From: Rhypophila decipiens
Lineage: Eukaryota; Ascomycota; Sordariomycetes; Sordariales; Naviculisporaceae
DNA: 47,148 nucleotides
NCBI GenBank assembly: GCA_033297075.1
Contig: MU858291.1
Span: forward strand, 1 to 47,148
Direction of reading: 5' to 3'
In this document: positions 1-9,299 of the stretch, in pieces
Numbering within the stretch: position 1 is the first letter of the stretch
Layout of the letters: each line of letters opens with the position of its first letter
Position numbers and translations under genes: made by a program
Notes under the pieces: generated by a model
Seen by the model: only the letters and a program-made list of their open reading frames with translations
Told to the model about the DNA's origin: nothing
Databases searched by the model: none

Positions 1-1560
1 ATATAGTCTACTACACTAGAACTGCATAGCAAGCAGTTCATAGTACCCTTTTGGGTCGTCTGGCATAGTGGTAGTAGGCTGTGGCCCGTGACAGCTATGC
101 TGTGCCTAGTTCTCCATCAGGACGAGACCGTGAGGAGGCTAGAAGACGGGACAGGGAACAAATAAGAACAAGATTGGGCTTTTAAAGGCTGAATATGTAA
201 TAGATAGATATATACAACATCTAAGTTTAAATACTTTTGTTTTGAAATCAGTTGTTATCCTTCGTCTGGTGTCCAAATCCCCATCCTCTCAACCCTCACT
301 GTTTTCTATTCTTTGAGACAGAAGGGTGGGGCTTGGAATCTAGCGTCTTTCATGTAGAAATACAGCGTTGGACAGCTATCTAATGCCAGATGCAGTGGGT
401 GCCAAAGGTATAGTAACCCTGCACTTTCTTGAAATTATCCACGATGCTGCGTTCGTGCCACCGATACTTGATTGGTGTGGATCTGGCCTGGACAAAGGAA
501 GCTTACATAGTAGTCTTTGGCTAGAACAATCGTGATCATGGTCGTGATCTGCGCCCAGCCTCGTCACGCTTGTGTAACCAGTCGACGGATTTCGCATTGC
601 AGCGGTATTGTGGTGAACGAAGATGATGGCTATCACCAAGACGCATCTCAATTACTTCACCTTGGACCATTTCACCTGTGTGTGCAGCCAGTGCAGAGGG
701 CGTCCATGTAAGCTCCCGTGCCTGGAGCTATGGCCATCAGGAGGGATAGGACCGTCCTAGCTTGCCCGCCAAACGAACTGCCCCGCTCTGGGGCTTATCA
801 GGCTGCTTTTTGGTGTTAGTTTTCAATAAGATTGCTGTAGCCATAGCTCAGTGGTATGAGTGTAGACAACAAAATAATTACCTTAACTGGTAATCGTAAC
901 ATCGTACCCGGCCTGAACCTCTGGTATCATACAATGACAAAGGGCATTCTCCCGTGAGTGCTCTGTACCGAGAGATGAAAAGCTCTTGAGCCGAGAGAGA
1001 CCTGGAGACCCAGAATCAATAAGATAGGGTAGTAATCATCTTCTTTTTTCCTCTCTTCCAGAAGAAAGTTCTTATCTTTTGCCCTGTCCCAGCAACTTTT
1101 GTTTTCTATAAGTTGCCCTGGCTTTCTCAAGAGCTCCCGTCGCTTGTACTTTGAATACGGTAATATACGTTCTGTACAAAAAGAACTTTTACATGCTATT
1201 AAGGGTGCTTGTTCAATCCATGTTGGGGGTAATGTTTTGGCGACCGTTTTCTTTTTTTAAGCACCCAAGAACCAGCAATACGACCAATTTCCCTTCGTTC
1301 AATTCCTGTAATGCGGCTTTGTCCCGAGACCTTTCGGCAGAACTGAGTTTCATTGTCTTTCTGTTGTTTTCGACTCGGACGAGCTTATCTTGATTCTTCA
1401 TGCACGTAGATTCAGATAGGAGATGAACAATTATTCAGAATTGGGCGGCACGGAATACCAAGTGATGGAACGTTTGGCCTGGCCTTGGAAGCTTGACTTG
1501 TGCCACAGAGGGAAACCAAAGAGCTCATTAAGCTCCCTGGGAGGGCTGGATGGCCGTGTT
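1..1560. other. Gene-free stretch with tRNA-like fragments
   Basis: I see no convincing coding region here; the short open frames overlap one another and match nothing I know. Two stretches look like decayed tRNA 5' halves. Near 66-133 an A-box-like TGGCATAGTGGTA is followed at about 60 nt by a partly complementary GACGAGACC. Near 839-915 TAGCTCAGTGGTA is followed by a TTACC/GGTAA stem. Neither has a proper T arm, so they are not called as genes. The segment from about 1460 resembles the promoter of the second RNase H-like gene. Confidence 0.5.
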
Positions 1561-1996
1561 TACATCTGAGCAGACAACGTGGGGCTTCAAAAATAGTTCA
1601 GATCACAGCTCAACAAAAGCACGTGGCGCGGGGTTCAGAAAAGGGTTGGCTGAGCTCCTTGTCCTAGACAATTCTCAACCGACGACCTGACAACTTTCTT
1701 CCTTCAGCAACGATTGCGGCCGACAATTTCAGTCGATAGTTCTTATCGCGCGGCAGCCAACCTTCACTTCGAGCCATTCAACTTCAAACAACTGAGTAAG
1801 GATTCATCGAGACCTGTCCAATTTCTTGGAAAAGAGGCCCCAACGGCCATTCTCCAACGTCTTGCGTGCCTGCGCTGTCGGCCTATTCGCATCTCTGTGG
1901 ATGCGTGTCATTTCTCCCCCACCCGCCTTACTTCAGGCCAGGTAATGCATATTTGCGGACCTTGTAACACATACTAACAGTTTCTTTAACGCATAG
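1460..1996 (+). promoter_or_regulatory. Promoter and 5' leader of RNase H-like copy 1, with leader intron
   Basis: The block GTTTACAT..CTGAGCA, then CTTCAAAAATA, then TCAGATCACAGCTCAAC at about 1557-1617 recurs upstream of the second RNase H-like gene at about 3718-3787, so the promoter was duplicated with the gene. A leader intron is predicted at 1942-1996: donor GTAATG, branch site TACTAACAG, acceptor GCATAG. Joining the upstream open frame across this intron does not enter the RNase H frame, so the intron is placed in untranslated leader. Transcript data would be needed to fix the start site. Confidence 0.5.
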
Positions 1997-2010
1997 GCTG
2001 GGAATTTACT

Positions 2011-2859
2011 ATGCCTCCGAAGCGAAAGCAACCCCCGGCCCAGGCTGTCCACGCGAGCGCATCAAGCGGCTTCGACTGGACGAGTCCCTTCCACCCGGCA
2101 TCGCCGCCCTCGCAAAAACTGCCTACCCACCAGATCAACGTCATCATCAGCGAAAAGGGTGTCGCTACACAAACGGCCAATACTGTCCTCTACTCGCCCA
2201 AGATCAACAAAGACGGGAATTATTGTCTCAACTATTTCTGCGACGGATCGCTTCAGCTACATCAAAAGCCTGCCCCTGGGATCAAAAGGCCTCGACGCCA
2301 AATGACGTTCAAGACCGGAACCGCGCGTCCTGGAGGGTATTCCGTCGTTTGCGGCCTTACAGGTGAAGACACCTGGGGGTTTGCGGGCAAGGCTTATGAG
2401 GTCAAGGAGGCGTACTCTGTTACTCAGTGTGAGAAAATGGGCATCGCTGAGGCATTGGCCATGGCCGTCCAGAAAGTTGAGAAGAAGGCCAAATACGACA
2501 ATTCCATTGTTCGGGTATTTGTCGACGCCACCAATAGCCTCACCCAGATTAGAAACGGCGTTCAGGGAGATTATACTGGCTGTTTGGATCGCGACCACAC
2601 TCGTCCTATTGATTTGGTCATCAACGACCTGTCGAAACGCCTGTGGGCTCGTGGTTGCGTGGTGGAGCTGCATTGGGTGCCCCGTAACGACACCCCCCAG
2701 CATAAGATGGCGGACTTCCTCTCCAAAAAATGATGGAATGCTATGTATGGCGGTGAGCCCTTCCGGTTGGCCGAGAGGAGCGAGGAGACGCGGGATCTGG
2801 ATGCCAAGGTCACGAGGGCTGTCGACTCATGGTTCTCCAAGCTGAAATTTCCCTACTAG
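2011..2859 (+). CDS. RNase H-like protein, copy 1, with in-frame TGA before a conserved tail
   Basis: The main frame runs from ATG 2011 to TGA 2731-2733 (240 aa). It resembles the RNase H type-1 fold: YFCDGS (D78), an acidic helix around E141/E147 (EKMGIAEALA), VFVDA (D172), and a final HWVP...MADFLS (D235), matching the D-E-D-D order of RNase HI. The same frame continues after the TGA for 41 codons to TAG 2857-2859. That tail aligns with the C-terminus of the copy at 4190-5026 (SEETRDLDAKV against SSETKGLDEEV). The TGA is therefore either a recent nonsense change, perhaps from CGA, or a readthrough site. The 85-residue low-complexity N-terminus is copy-specific. The cellular role is unknown; nucleic-acid cleavage is inferred from the fold only. 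The truncated 240 aa form still keeps all four acidic positions. Confidence 0.7.
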
Positions 2860-3233
2860 TATATGTGAACTGTCCGTAGCAAAGATCACGAACTAGCACC
2901 CAAGAGAATGCAAAGACCTTACTCTTTAGCCTTGGTCCCGATTCAAGTGCCAGTTGGCCATTTTCAAATTCCAGCTGTCAAGCCGGATTCACTACTTAGA
3001 TAAGGCAAAGTCGTGGTCTGAGTTAAATGAGATGATTAATAGCCCTGCCGAATGCCTCTTACCATCTCGGCATCAACCATTCAATTCTTACTCATCTCCC
3101 CACAGGGCCAATACTTCCACCTCTTGGGGCGCAAATTATCCATAATCGCATTCCAGTCCCTCCTCGCACTCTTAATGAGTAATAATACGTACACTATGCA
3201 TTTTCCCTTCATAAGCTATCTTGGCATATATGG

Positions 3234-3300
3234 TATAACGCCAAAAACGAATCCGTAATTGCCGCCAAGCAATTCCCCCTTATATGTACATTCTTATACA
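3234..3300. repeat. 67-nt direct repeat, left copy
   Basis: The segment from TATAACGCCAAAAACGAATC to the TATAC-type end is repeated at 3520-3586 with only a few substitutions. The two copies flank about 220 bp containing a tRNA-like sequence. This could be a target or terminal repeat of a small pol III-derived element, or a simple tandem duplication. Confidence 0.75.
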
Positions 3301-3406
3301 CCCCCTAGACTTCGTTGACTTTGTCAATGATAGCTGTACTTTGGACTAGCTCTTATATATTGTACTTCTATTTCCTCTGAAAAAACTATTTCTTCTGAAA
3401 AGAAGC

Positions 3407-3521
3407 AAGTTATCTCGGGATTGAACCGAGACCCTTGTATTTATAGCACAGTCTAATGAGTCTAGTTTCTTGGAGTGGGTTAACTACTAATTAAGTAATC
3501 TACACTCCGGGCTCATAACTA
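3407..3521 (-). other. tRNA-like (pol III-derived) sequence
   Basis: Read on the minus strand, the 3' part has a perfect T arm (CTCGG, TTCAATC loop, CCGAG). A putative acceptor pairs 6 of 7 positions (TAGTTAT with ATAACTT). The D arm and anticodon arm do not fold convincingly in the 115-nt span, even allowing an intron. I read it as a degenerate tRNA or tRNA-derived SINE-like fragment, not a working tRNA. It lies between the two 67-nt direct repeats. Confidence 0.35.
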
Positions 3522-3586
3522 TAACGCCAAAAACAAATCCGTAATTGACGCCAAGCAATTCCCCCTTATATATATATTCTCACACA
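3520..3586. repeat. 67-nt direct repeat, right copy
   Basis: Partner of the repeat at 3234-3300. It starts at the edge of the tRNA-like sequence and ends just before the duplicated promoter of the second RNase H-like gene. Confidence 0.75.
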
Positions 3587-3717
3587 TGGACCTCGCAAGA
3601 CTTACCCTTCAGGAAATGGTGTTGGAAGAAGGAACAACCGGCCTGGTGTGAGCACGGGGAGCTTGGAAGAGGAGGGACATTAAGCTTGAAGCTCTGGAGC
3701 TATGGCCATCGTTGTCT

Positions 3718-4175
3718 GTTTACATTGCTGAGCAAGTAGGGCGGGGTATAAAAATACAGAACTTCAGATCACAGATCACAGCTCAACGAAAACTTGCCTC
3801 GGATATTTTGACAGCAAACGCGAAATTTTCTCCTTCCAAGAACCTCTTCCACCGTTGTTTCTTCCGACAACACGAATTCGTCAATATCCTTCAAAATCGA
3901 AATAGCCTCGCATCAATCCGTCGCCAAACATCTAAGGTGAAGCTTTGAAGGTCAGTAAGCAATTTTCAAAACACCTATCCATTTCTAGCAATTAGGCATT
4001 GTTAGCTCTGTTTCAACCCGTCGTCGACACAGCAGTCTGGACACATCCTTGCTGCCCTTTGGACGCATCATTATGGTCGCGGTGGCTCGTCTCTGCAGGT
4101 CTTTTGATGTGTCACTGTAGACTGCTGGACGCGTTTTACTTTGTGTCAAGTGCTGACATTTTCATTTGGACGTAG
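3718..4175 (+). promoter_or_regulatory. Promoter and leader of RNase H-like copy 2
   Basis: A TATA-like GTATAAAAATACA lies near 3746, followed by TCAGATCACAGCTCAACG; both match the equivalent block of copy 1. A leader intron is suggested at 3951-4175: donor GTCAGT, branch site TGCTGACA, acceptor GACGTAG, which places the ATG 14 nt into the next exon. A shorter acceptor near 3988 is possible. Confidence 0.45.
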
Positions 4176-4189
4176 CGAATCTATTCAAG

Positions 4190-5026
4190 ATGGCACAAGA
4201 TCTGTCGTTTGGACCCGATGTCCCTTCTCCAATCAGTCATGAACCGTTTCCAACCCACGATATGACTGTCTTCACGCAGATAGAGGACTATGCCATCCGC
4301 ACTGCTAGACAGGTCATTGCGGAACCCAGTGTGGATCATGTGGGCCGCCAGCGACTGGACTATTTTGTCGACGGATCACTGCAAATGCGCGATGATAAGA
4401 CGGAGATTCCCACTGGAGTGGCACGTCCCGGTGGCTACGCGGTTGTCACCAGCAAGTATAACAGCTACGGATGTAGTGGCAAGGCCTTCCAGGTCGAAGA
4501 GGCTTACTCGGTTGTCCAGCTTGAGAAGATGGCCATTACTGAGGCCCTGGCTGCAGCCGTGCGCGAGGTCGAGAAGCGAGTTCCCTCCTCCTCCCTTCAC
4601 ACCTTGGAACAGCAACAGCAGTTTGCGCGCGTTGGAATGGGAGAGTTTGATCGGGCTGTTGTGCGTGTATTCGTCAGCTCTGAGAATTGCCTGGAGCAGA
4701 TTACACCGGGCATCCAAGCTGAGTCTATTACGAAGTTTGAGCGCGATGTTACACGCCCTATCGATATCAGAATGGTCGAGCTGTCTAAACGTCTGGCTGC
4801 CCGTGGTTGTACTGTGGAGCTTCATTGGACACCCCGTTCTTCGACCGACGAACAAGCTCTCGCTGAAGATCTGTCCCGTGGGGCTTGGGTTGGAAGATGT
4901 TATGGCCATGATATTAAGGTTTCGAAGAAGAGCTCAGAGACCAAAGGTCTTGACGAAGAGGTCCGGAAGGCTGTGGAGTTGTTTTCGGCCAAGAAGGCGG
5001 CGCTGCTGATACTCTTGGGTGTCTGA
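4190..5026 (+). CDS. RNase H-like protein, copy 2, catalytic residues eroded
   Basis: Intact 278-aa frame; the first ATG after the predicted leader intron (GCG AAT CTA TTC AAG ATG) was used. It is paralogous to the gene at 2011 along its length: YFVDGSLQ (D61), EEAYSVVQLEKMAITEALA (E112/E118), RVFVSSENCLEQI, and ELHWTPRSS...LAEDLS. The position matching the third catalytic Asp of copy 1 (D172) is Ser163, and the last acidic position aligns with Glu226 followed by Asp227. A 25-residue Gln/Ser-rich insertion (about 131-155) separates strands that are adjacent in copy 1. The fold is probably kept but nuclease activity is doubtful, so a binding or regulatory role, or drift, is possible. The tail ends in a hydrophobic AALLILLGV. 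Confidence 0.72.
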   Translation: MAQDLSFGPDVPSPISHEPFPTHDMTVFTQIEDYAIRTARQVIAEPSVDHVGRQRLDYFVDGSLQMRDDKTEIPTGVARPGGYAVVTSKYNSYGCSGKAFQVEEAYSVVQLEKMAITEALAAAVREVEKRVPSSSLHTLEQQQQFARVGMGEFDRAVVRVFVSSENCLEQITPGIQAESITKFERDVTRPIDIRMVELSKRLAARGCTVELHWTPRSSTDEQALAEDLSRGAWVGRCYGHDIKVSKKSSETKGLDEEVRKAVELFSAKKAALLILLGV

Positions 5027-5267
5027 ACCTCGCGGATGTCCAATACGATAGCCCGCCGCATAATCTGTTTTTCGGTTATCGTCTTCTGCGATGGGGTCAC
5101 TTAGAGAACTTGTGTCATAATTTCTAGTTTAGCTTTGGGTGAAATTCGCGTCTGTGCCGCATATCATCGTCACAGAATGTCGTGGAGAAATGTTTAAGTA
5201 AGGCAGATTACTCTAGTTCTTATTCCAGCCACCAATTAACATCTATGAAACCACTCGCTGATTATAA

Positions 5268-5283
5268 CATGTGCCGGCACATG
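5268..5283. other. Perfect 16-bp palindrome between convergent genes
   Basis: CATGTGCCGGCACATG is a perfect inverted repeat. It lies between the ends of the RNase H-like copy 2 (5026) and the haloperoxidase (5332), which point towards each other. It could be a protein-binding site or part of a 3' end; nothing else identifies it. Confidence 0.6.
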
Positions 5284-5331
5284 CCTCTCGCTCCACCTCT
5301 TGACAAACCTCAGCCAGGATTCCAGTCTCGC

Positions 5332-7056
5332 CTAAGCGGGCTGAAAGTGGGCCGGCGTCGGGCGCAAGTTGCTCTCCCAGATATCCGCGGCGATTCCCAG
5401 CCCCAGCGGCACACCGCCAATGGGGTACATGCCGCCCGGGCGGTCGGACCGCTCTCCCATGGTCTCATACCTCACCTCCTCCACCGCCTTGTACTTTGTC
5501 GAACCATCGGGGTTCAACATGTACGGGGACATGTCAGGCTGGGGGTCGACGTTGGGCACCAGAGCATCCCTGGCGGCGAATGCATCAAACCGCCAGTGCA
5601 CGCCCAGGAAGATGCGAGACAGCGCGTTCCCGTGAATGATGGACCACAACGACTTGAACTTGATGGGGTAGCGTGTGCGCACCGTCCCAATTTGTTCCTC
5701 GATGGGCCGCGTTGCGTCGTACGGCTCGCTCAGGTCCCTGTTGATGCCGTTGAGCTCGTCCGAGACGAAGTCGACCTCGATGTTGTCAGGGCCATCGACC
5801 GGAAAGTCCAGGTTGTCTCGGTGCTTGTAGTAGAGCCTCGCCATCTGGAACACTGCGCCGCCGAATGTGGCGTGGCCGGACGGATAGGCGGGGAAGGGCG
5901 GCTTGAATGAGGTGGCGTTTCTGTTGGTCTCGGGTGTTCCCACCGTCTGGAAGAAGGGATCGCCCAAGCCGGAGGGATGCTCCCGGATACCGTTCAGAGG
6001 CCGCCAGTACTCGAACGTCCACTTCTCCTTCCACGCAAAGATGCCGGCGTCGGCCATGGCGGCGTTGCAGAGCGCAAACAAGCGGGCAAAGTCGGCGTTG
6101 TTGGCTTCGGCCGTCACGTCCTCGGAGACGGGACGATGAGTGTAGGCGATCTTGCGGAGGATCTGGTTGTAGAGACGGGGCGGGGTCCCGATGAGATTGG
6201 TGCCGTCGTAAGCCCAGAAGTACCCTGTGGCGAGCCGGGCAGGGGAGCGACGGGCTCGGGCATCTGTGACAGTGGCGCCCGATCTGACGGCGTCGAGGAG
6301 AGAGTCCAGGTCTTCTTCGACATCCTCCGACTTGGGTGAGAGTAGAGTTGGCGGATCGGCGAGGATGTGCTCCGTGTCTTGCCCGTTGACCTTCATCTGC
6401 ACGGCGACCCGCCTGGTGTGGGTGCCGTAGAGAGGCCCGTAGTAGAGCGGCTCGGCGTGCTTGGGACCGTCGGGGTTGTTGACGTCGTTGGGGACGAGTC
6501 GGACTGGGTGATTGACCTCGGGGCGAAATTTGTACGGCCCTTCTTTAGGTTGGTAGTTCCCTTGGTCAGCGCCCGGCTCGCCGGGGTAAAGGAGAAGATC
6601 CAGGATTGCTCTGGCAACGGCAACACCAAACTGAAAGCTGGGCGAGCGCACGTCGAGTTTCGGGAACCCGTCCGCGGCCTTGGTGATGAACTGCTTCAAG
6701 GCAAAGGTAGTCACGGTGGATGTGGTTGTCGAGGGCGTCGCATAGAGGGTCTGAAGGGCGGTAATAGCCGCACCGGCCACGGCTTGGCGGGCATCAGTAA
6801 CGCCATTCAGGGGCGGCAGCTCAGACAGGTAAGTGGTGAAAGCCCCGTCGGCAGGCGGGTGGATAGCAAAGTAGGCATCGTGAATGGCCAGATGCACAAT
6901 GCCGAGGACGCGAGCGGAAAGGGCAGGCCCGCCATGGGGGGCGCTGGCCAAGGAATGCGAAAGGCGGTTGAGGTCGAGAGCGAGGTTGTTAAAGTAGAGG
7001 ATGTAGTTGGTGTTGTATACCGCAGGCTCCTCGGTCTTGGGGAGTGGGGGGATCAT
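5332..7056 (-). CDS. Vanadium-dependent haloperoxidase (chloroperoxidase type)
   Basis: An intact, intron-free 574-aa protein of the fungal vanadium chloroperoxidase family, which is related to PAP2 acid phosphatases. Family members bind vanadate and oxidise halide with hydrogen peroxide to hypohalite. The expected vanadate-site residues are present with family spacing: K345 and R352 (KWTFEYWRP), S393-G394-H395 (YPSGHATFGG), and R481 and H487 (RIFLGVHWRFDA). The N-terminus (YNTNYILYFNN, ALSARVLGIVHLAIHDAYFAI) is also typical, and the length is close to the roughly 600 aa of characterised fungal enzymes. No signal peptide is evident. The ATG at 7056 begins the conserved N-terminus. Activity is likely but the preferred halide cannot be read from sequence. 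Four 14-bp tandem repeats lie just upstream. Confidence 0.93.
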   Translation of the reverse strand: MIPPLPKTEEPAVYNTNYILYFNNLALDLNRLSHSLASAPHGGPALSARVLGIVHLAIHDAYFAIHPPADGAFTTYLSELPPLNGVTDARQAVAGAAITALQTLYATPSTTTSTVTTFALKQFITKAADGFPKLDVRSPSFQFGVAVARAILDLLLYPGEPGADQGNYQPKEGPYKFRPEVNHPVRLVPNDVNNPDGPKHAEPLYYGPLYGTHTRRVAVQMKVNGQDTEHILADPPTLLSPKSEDVEEDLDSLLDAVRSGATVTDARARRSPARLATGYFWAYDGTNLIGTPPRLYNQILRKIAYTHRPVSEDVTAEANNADFARLFALCNAAMADAGIFAWKEKWTFEYWRPLNGIREHPSGLGDPFFQTVGTPETNRNATSFKPPFPAYPSGHATFGGAVFQMARLYYKHRDNLDFPVDGPDNIEVDFVSDELNGINRDLSEPYDATRPIEEQIGTVRTRYPIKFKSLWSIIHGNALSRIFLGVHWRFDAFAARDALVPNVDPQPDMSPYMLNPDGSTKYKAVEEVRYETMGERSDRPGGMYPIGGVPLGLGIAADIWESNLRPTPAHFQPA

Positions 7057-7083
7057 GGTGGCTAAAAGGCGTTGGGATTTATA

Positions 7084-7139
7084 CGAAGTGTTTGATATGA
7101 AGTGTTTGATATGAAGTGGTTGATATGAAGTGTTTGATA
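7084..7139 (-). repeat. Four tandem 14-bp repeats in the haloperoxidase leader or promoter
   Basis: The unit GAAGTGTTTGATAT occurs four times head to tail; the third copy has one change (GTGGTT). The array begins 28 bp upstream of the haloperoxidase start codon, so it lies in the leader or core promoter. Confidence 0.9.
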
Positions 7140-8400
7140 TAACGATGGGATTGTGAGACGAGACAAGAATGGATAGTGGAATGTATAGAGTAAGAGAGAG
7201 GGCAGGAATTGGCCAAGAGGAAACGAGCGCGACTAGCGACTCTTATATTCATGAATCATCCTCGGTCCCGACAGCGTCTAAGAATATATCATGGCGATGA
7301 AAAGGATGCCGAGGAAGTCGCTGTAGCCCACTTACGTAACTGGTCGGCTCAATATGTTTAAGCCGTCTCCCATGACATGAGGCTGAGCTCGGAGAAAGGG
7401 TGTCAAGACGCTGATTTACCGCCGCCATGCCTCTGGGATGGATAGGGCTTAGCTGAGGTAACACAGGTGAAGGAACCCCCACGTGAGTCTGACATGGAGA
7501 TAATAAAAGAATCTGTGAAACCCCAAATACGGTCAGTATATTGATTGCTGACCGGATTAGGTTACCAAGCCAGGATAAGTTGCTCAAAAGGGTAACAAGA
7601 TGCTGATTCAAGGCCGCCATGCTTCCATAATCGACACGGCTTATGTGCCACAAGTGAAGCACCCGCCACGTCAGTTGATTCCAGGTGACCAAGAGAAAAA
7701 TGGAATTATTTTCAATGTGGAAGGACTTTGCTCACCACCACACCTTGAAGGATCCGCCAATCAGACCACGCACAATTACAACACCAACCGGTCTGAGTCT
7801 CCTTCTCCGGAGACAGCTGACGCAGATCCGCAATTACAGCCCCAACCGGCCGGTCCGAGTAAACCGTGCCGCCGGAAAGAATCGGTTAGCCATACAGTCA
7901 GACAATCACACGACGCAAAATGGCACCGTCAGCCGGTCCAAAAAAGGCGGTATCGGAGGCCGAATGCGCCCGACGAAGCGCGGTCGACCTGGGATAGTTG
8001 TGGGGTATGGATCGACCTACACGCGTTGAAAGATTGGTTATAGCCTTCTTAAATGATATGATACAGCCAATTACCCAAGAGATGTATTTTCATTTGTTTC
8101 TAAGGGTTACTTTACCTGGTTCTTGGTGGCGCGCACAGCTGGAAACGATGTTATCATCGGGCCACGAGGGGAAATTACCGATATTTGTAATATTGAGACC
8201 TACTAAGGCGGGCAAGTATAAGATGGTGGGATTGACTTGTGTGGCTGGGCGGATGGACTTTGACGAGGTGAATGAGCAACTTGATGATGTGAGTGAGATG
8301 AGCTCTTCGAGGTCATATGAGAGGCTCCTGGACCCGCGCATACGCGGCAAGGTTACACAGACAATTACCAAACAAGTCACAATCACTGCGTTGGCCCTTG
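7140..8400. other. Non-coding stretch upstream of the chitinase relic
   Basis: No recognisable gene. It contains an imperfect direct repeat of about 118 bp (7397-7515 and 7588-7705), each copy carrying CAAGA(C/T)GCTGATT and GCCGCCATGC. The open frame at 7998-8504 matches nothing I recognise except at its end, where it enters the chitinase relic. Confidence 0.5.
7397..7705. repeat. Pair of diverged direct repeats, about 118 bp each
   Basis: Copy 1 at 7397-7515 and copy 2 at 7588-7705 share, in order, GGGT..CAAGA.GCTGATT, GCCGCCATGC, GGCTTA, GTGAAG and CCACGT. Divergence is substantial, so the duplication is old. Confidence 0.6.
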
Positions 8401-8404
8401 GACT

Positions 8405-9265
8405 GGTCCTCCCAAGAGGGCTTTGGCAGCTGCAAGATTGTCCCGCCGCCGCCGTGCGGCACCGGCAGTGGTACACGCTGCGTCGTCCGATCGGCTACTA
8501 CTAGAGATACAACGTGGGTGACCGGGTCTGCATGAAGGTCCGGCCGGCAGACATTGATTCCACGGGGTATACCTTTGCCAGCATGAACCCAGCGACCTTC
8601 TGGGTCGTGCCGGCTGATCCCGGCGATGTCCAGCTGATGCGCGAGTTCACGGCACTGCAGGCGCCGTACCTCAAGACCGGTATCGCCATTGGTGGGTACG
8701 GCTTCAGCGACAACACCAGTGCCACGCATACGACATGGAGTGACATGGCGTCGACGCCTTAGAACCGGGCCGCCTTCATCCAATCGCTGATCCGATACAT
8801 GGAGACGTACGGCTTCATAGGCGCTGACCTCGACTGGGAGTACCAGCAGCGTCACCATACTCAAGGACCTGGCGGGCAAAACAGAACCCGAAGATATCGG
8901 CAAGGGTCTGGAGGTCACGCTCGTCAAGGAATGGTATAAGTCGGTCGTCGAGATGCAGGCCGCCGTCTTACACGGCGGCCTTGGCCACATTCACAACCAC
9001 GCTCAAGAACGGAAACTTCCTCTAAGACGGAGGGTTCGAGGGCGACGAGAACAACCCAGACTACAAAAACACCGGCTTCCTCGTGGACGACCTCCAGATT
9101 CAAGACGCCGCCCTGCTCATCTCAGAGACCTGGAACAACGCGCCGGGCCAGTACATCCTCGCGGCCGACATGGAGCCCTGGTGCAACGACAAGTCGATAA
9201 GCTTGAGCTGGACGAGTTGGACAACAAGGCAAAGGTCTGCATCGACGGGAGGGTGTGTCGGCGTG
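8405..9265 (+). pseudogene. GH18 chitinase relic (LysM/ChtBD1-type)
   Basis: Several frames together read as a decayed family 18 chitinase. First comes EGFGSCKIVPPP, typical of the linker before the catalytic domain. Then RPIGYY-stop-RYNVGDRVC, a run with FASMNPATFWVVPADPGDV, GIAIGGYGFSD and THTTWSDM, a stop, and YGFIGADLDWEY, which is the DxxDxDxE catalytic motif. The sequence then jumps to what looks like the C-terminal region (LKDLAGKTEPEDIG, EWYKSVVEMQAA, DDLQIQDAALLISETW, YILAADMEPW), so most of the barrel is deleted. In-frame stops at 8502 and 8761 are both TAG and would fit CAG to TAG changes. Frameshifts near 8460, 8845, 8970 and 9205 complete the decay. It cannot make an enzyme. Confidence 0.85.
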
Positions 9266-9299
9266 GCCGGGGTTATTGAGCAAAGAGTGTCCTGTTTCC

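Larger units (their letters stand above)
2860..3600. other. Intergenic region between the RNase H-like twins
   Basis: No gene is seen. The region holds a 67-nt direct repeat pair and, between the copies, a tRNA-like sequence on the minus strand, both listed separately. The remainder is AT-rich with no clear signal. Confidence 0.5.

Noticed and set aside
1714..1977. 87-aa frame upstream of RNase H-like copy 1 as a first coding exon
   Set aside because: Splicing across 1942-1996 does not join it to the RNase H frame.
2731..2733. TGA as a selenocysteine codon
   Set aside because: Filamentous ascomycetes are not known to use selenocysteine and the aligned residue in copy 2 is not Cys.
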